From contig JAJRXN010000288.1 in assembly GCA_024276295.1 (NCBI GenBank), forward strand, positions 1 through 7,291: a DNA stretch of 7,291 bases. The letters are read 5' to 3'. Source of the DNA: Acidobacteriota bacterium. Lineage in GTDB: Bacteria > Acidobacteriota > Polarisedimenticolia > J045. Numbering within the stretch: position 1 is the first letter of the stretch; each line of letters starts with the position of its first letter. Position numbers and translations under genes: made by a program. The notes under the pieces were generated by a model that worked only from the letters and a program-made list of their open reading frames with translations, was not told the origin of the DNA and did no database searches. This document shows positions 7,177 to 7,291 of the stretch, piece after piece.

Positions 7177-7206
7177 GTTATACAGGCGCCTGCCCGCCGG
7201 CGTCCA
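7177..7206 (-). promoter_or_regulatory. Candidate sigma70-like promoter of the ligase-family gene
   Basis: On the minus strand, TGGACG (7206-7201; 4 of 6 to the -35 consensus) is followed after 18 bp by TATAAC (7182-7177; 5 of 6 to the -10 consensus). It is the most AT-rich hexamer of the divergent region. Transcription would begin near 7170, giving a leader of about 48 nt before the ATG at 7122. Confidence 0.55.
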
Positions 7207-7251
7207 TCACTGTTCGCGGAAGCCGGGGCTGCCCGGCGCCTTCCGGAGAGG

Positions 7252-7257
7252 TAGATT
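7252..7257 (+). promoter_or_regulatory. Possible -10 element just upstream of the plus-strand start at 7264
   Basis: TAGATT (4 of 6 to TATAAT) ends 6 nt before the ATG at 7264, the spacing expected if transcription starts at or near the ATG itself. No convincing -35 box was found. The neighbouring GGAGAGG at 7245-7251 could instead be a Shine-Dalgarno sequence with a long 12-nt spacing, so the two readings compete. Confidence 0.25.
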
Positions 7258-7263
7258 CGCACG

Positions 7264-7291
7264 ATGCCGACTCTCGCCCCGTCCGCGGGCA
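7264..7291 (+). CDS. Start of an unidentified plus-strand gene, cut by window end
   Basis: An ATG at 7264 opens a frame of nine codons (MPTLAPSAG) that runs off the window. An in-frame TAG at 7252-7254 means the start cannot lie further upstream except at a rare ATT. GGAGAGG at 7245-7251 is a possible but distant ribosome binding site. The layout, divergent from the ligase-family gene with a 141-bp gap, supports a real gene start, but nothing can be said about the product. Confidence 0.35.

Noticed and set aside
4945..7254. A 769-codon open frame on the plus strand opposite the ligase-family gene.
   Set aside because: The translation is low-complexity Arg/Gly/Pro/Glu with no recognisable motif. 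It is the antisense shadow expected from a very GC-rich gene, whose minus-strand reading has clear membrane helices and family motifs.

Overview
The window is 7.3 kb of very GC-rich DNA (about 70% by eye, with strong G/C preference at third codon positions). It carries surface-polysaccharide genes of a Gram-negative (diderm) bacterium. The diderm reading rests on a single-chain Wzc-type co-polymerase/tyrosine kinase fusion and an O-antigen ligase-family membrane protein. The high GC and the TPR-tailed ligase would fit Acidobacteriota, Myxococcota, Planctomycetota or a similar lineage, but nothing here fixes the phylum. No rRNA, tRNA, CRISPR array or mobile element was seen.

Layout. (1) Bases 2-1120, plus strand: the 3' part of a UDP-glucose 6-dehydrogenase gene whose start lies before the window. 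(2) Bases 1153-2115, plus strand: a short-chain dehydrogenase-type UDP-sugar 4-epimerase of the WbpP/TviC type, 32 bp behind the first gene and probably co-transcribed. (3) Bases 2116-2245: a 130-bp gap with a weak hairpin and a reasonable sigma70-like promoter. (4) Bases 2246-4477, plus strand: a 743-residue Wzc/ExoP-like protein with a Wzz domain, coiled coil, two membrane helices, a BY-kinase domain and a C-terminal tyrosine cluster. (5) Bases 4478-4509: a 32-bp convergent gap with an 8-bp hairpin but no U-tract. (6) Bases 4510-7122, minus strand: an 870-residue protein with about 13 membrane helices (O-antigen ligase/polymerase family) followed by about 360 residues of TPR-like helices. 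(7) Bases 7123-7263: a divergent intergenic region with a good minus-strand promoter and, at its far edge, the apparent first codons of another plus-strand gene from 7264.

How the genes fit together (inference from families). The dehydrogenase makes UDP-glucuronate and the epimerase inverts C4 of a UDP-sugar (UDP-GlcNAc or a UDP-uronate), so together they supply acidic or amino-sugar precursors. The Wzc-like protein would control chain length and export of a Wzy-dependent polymer through tyrosine phosphorylation. The ligase-family protein would polymerise the polymer or transfer it to an acceptor. Glycosyltransferases, flippase and Wza-type outer-membrane channel are not in the window. I see no evidence for a wholly new system. 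The least ordinary element is the ligase-TPR fusion.
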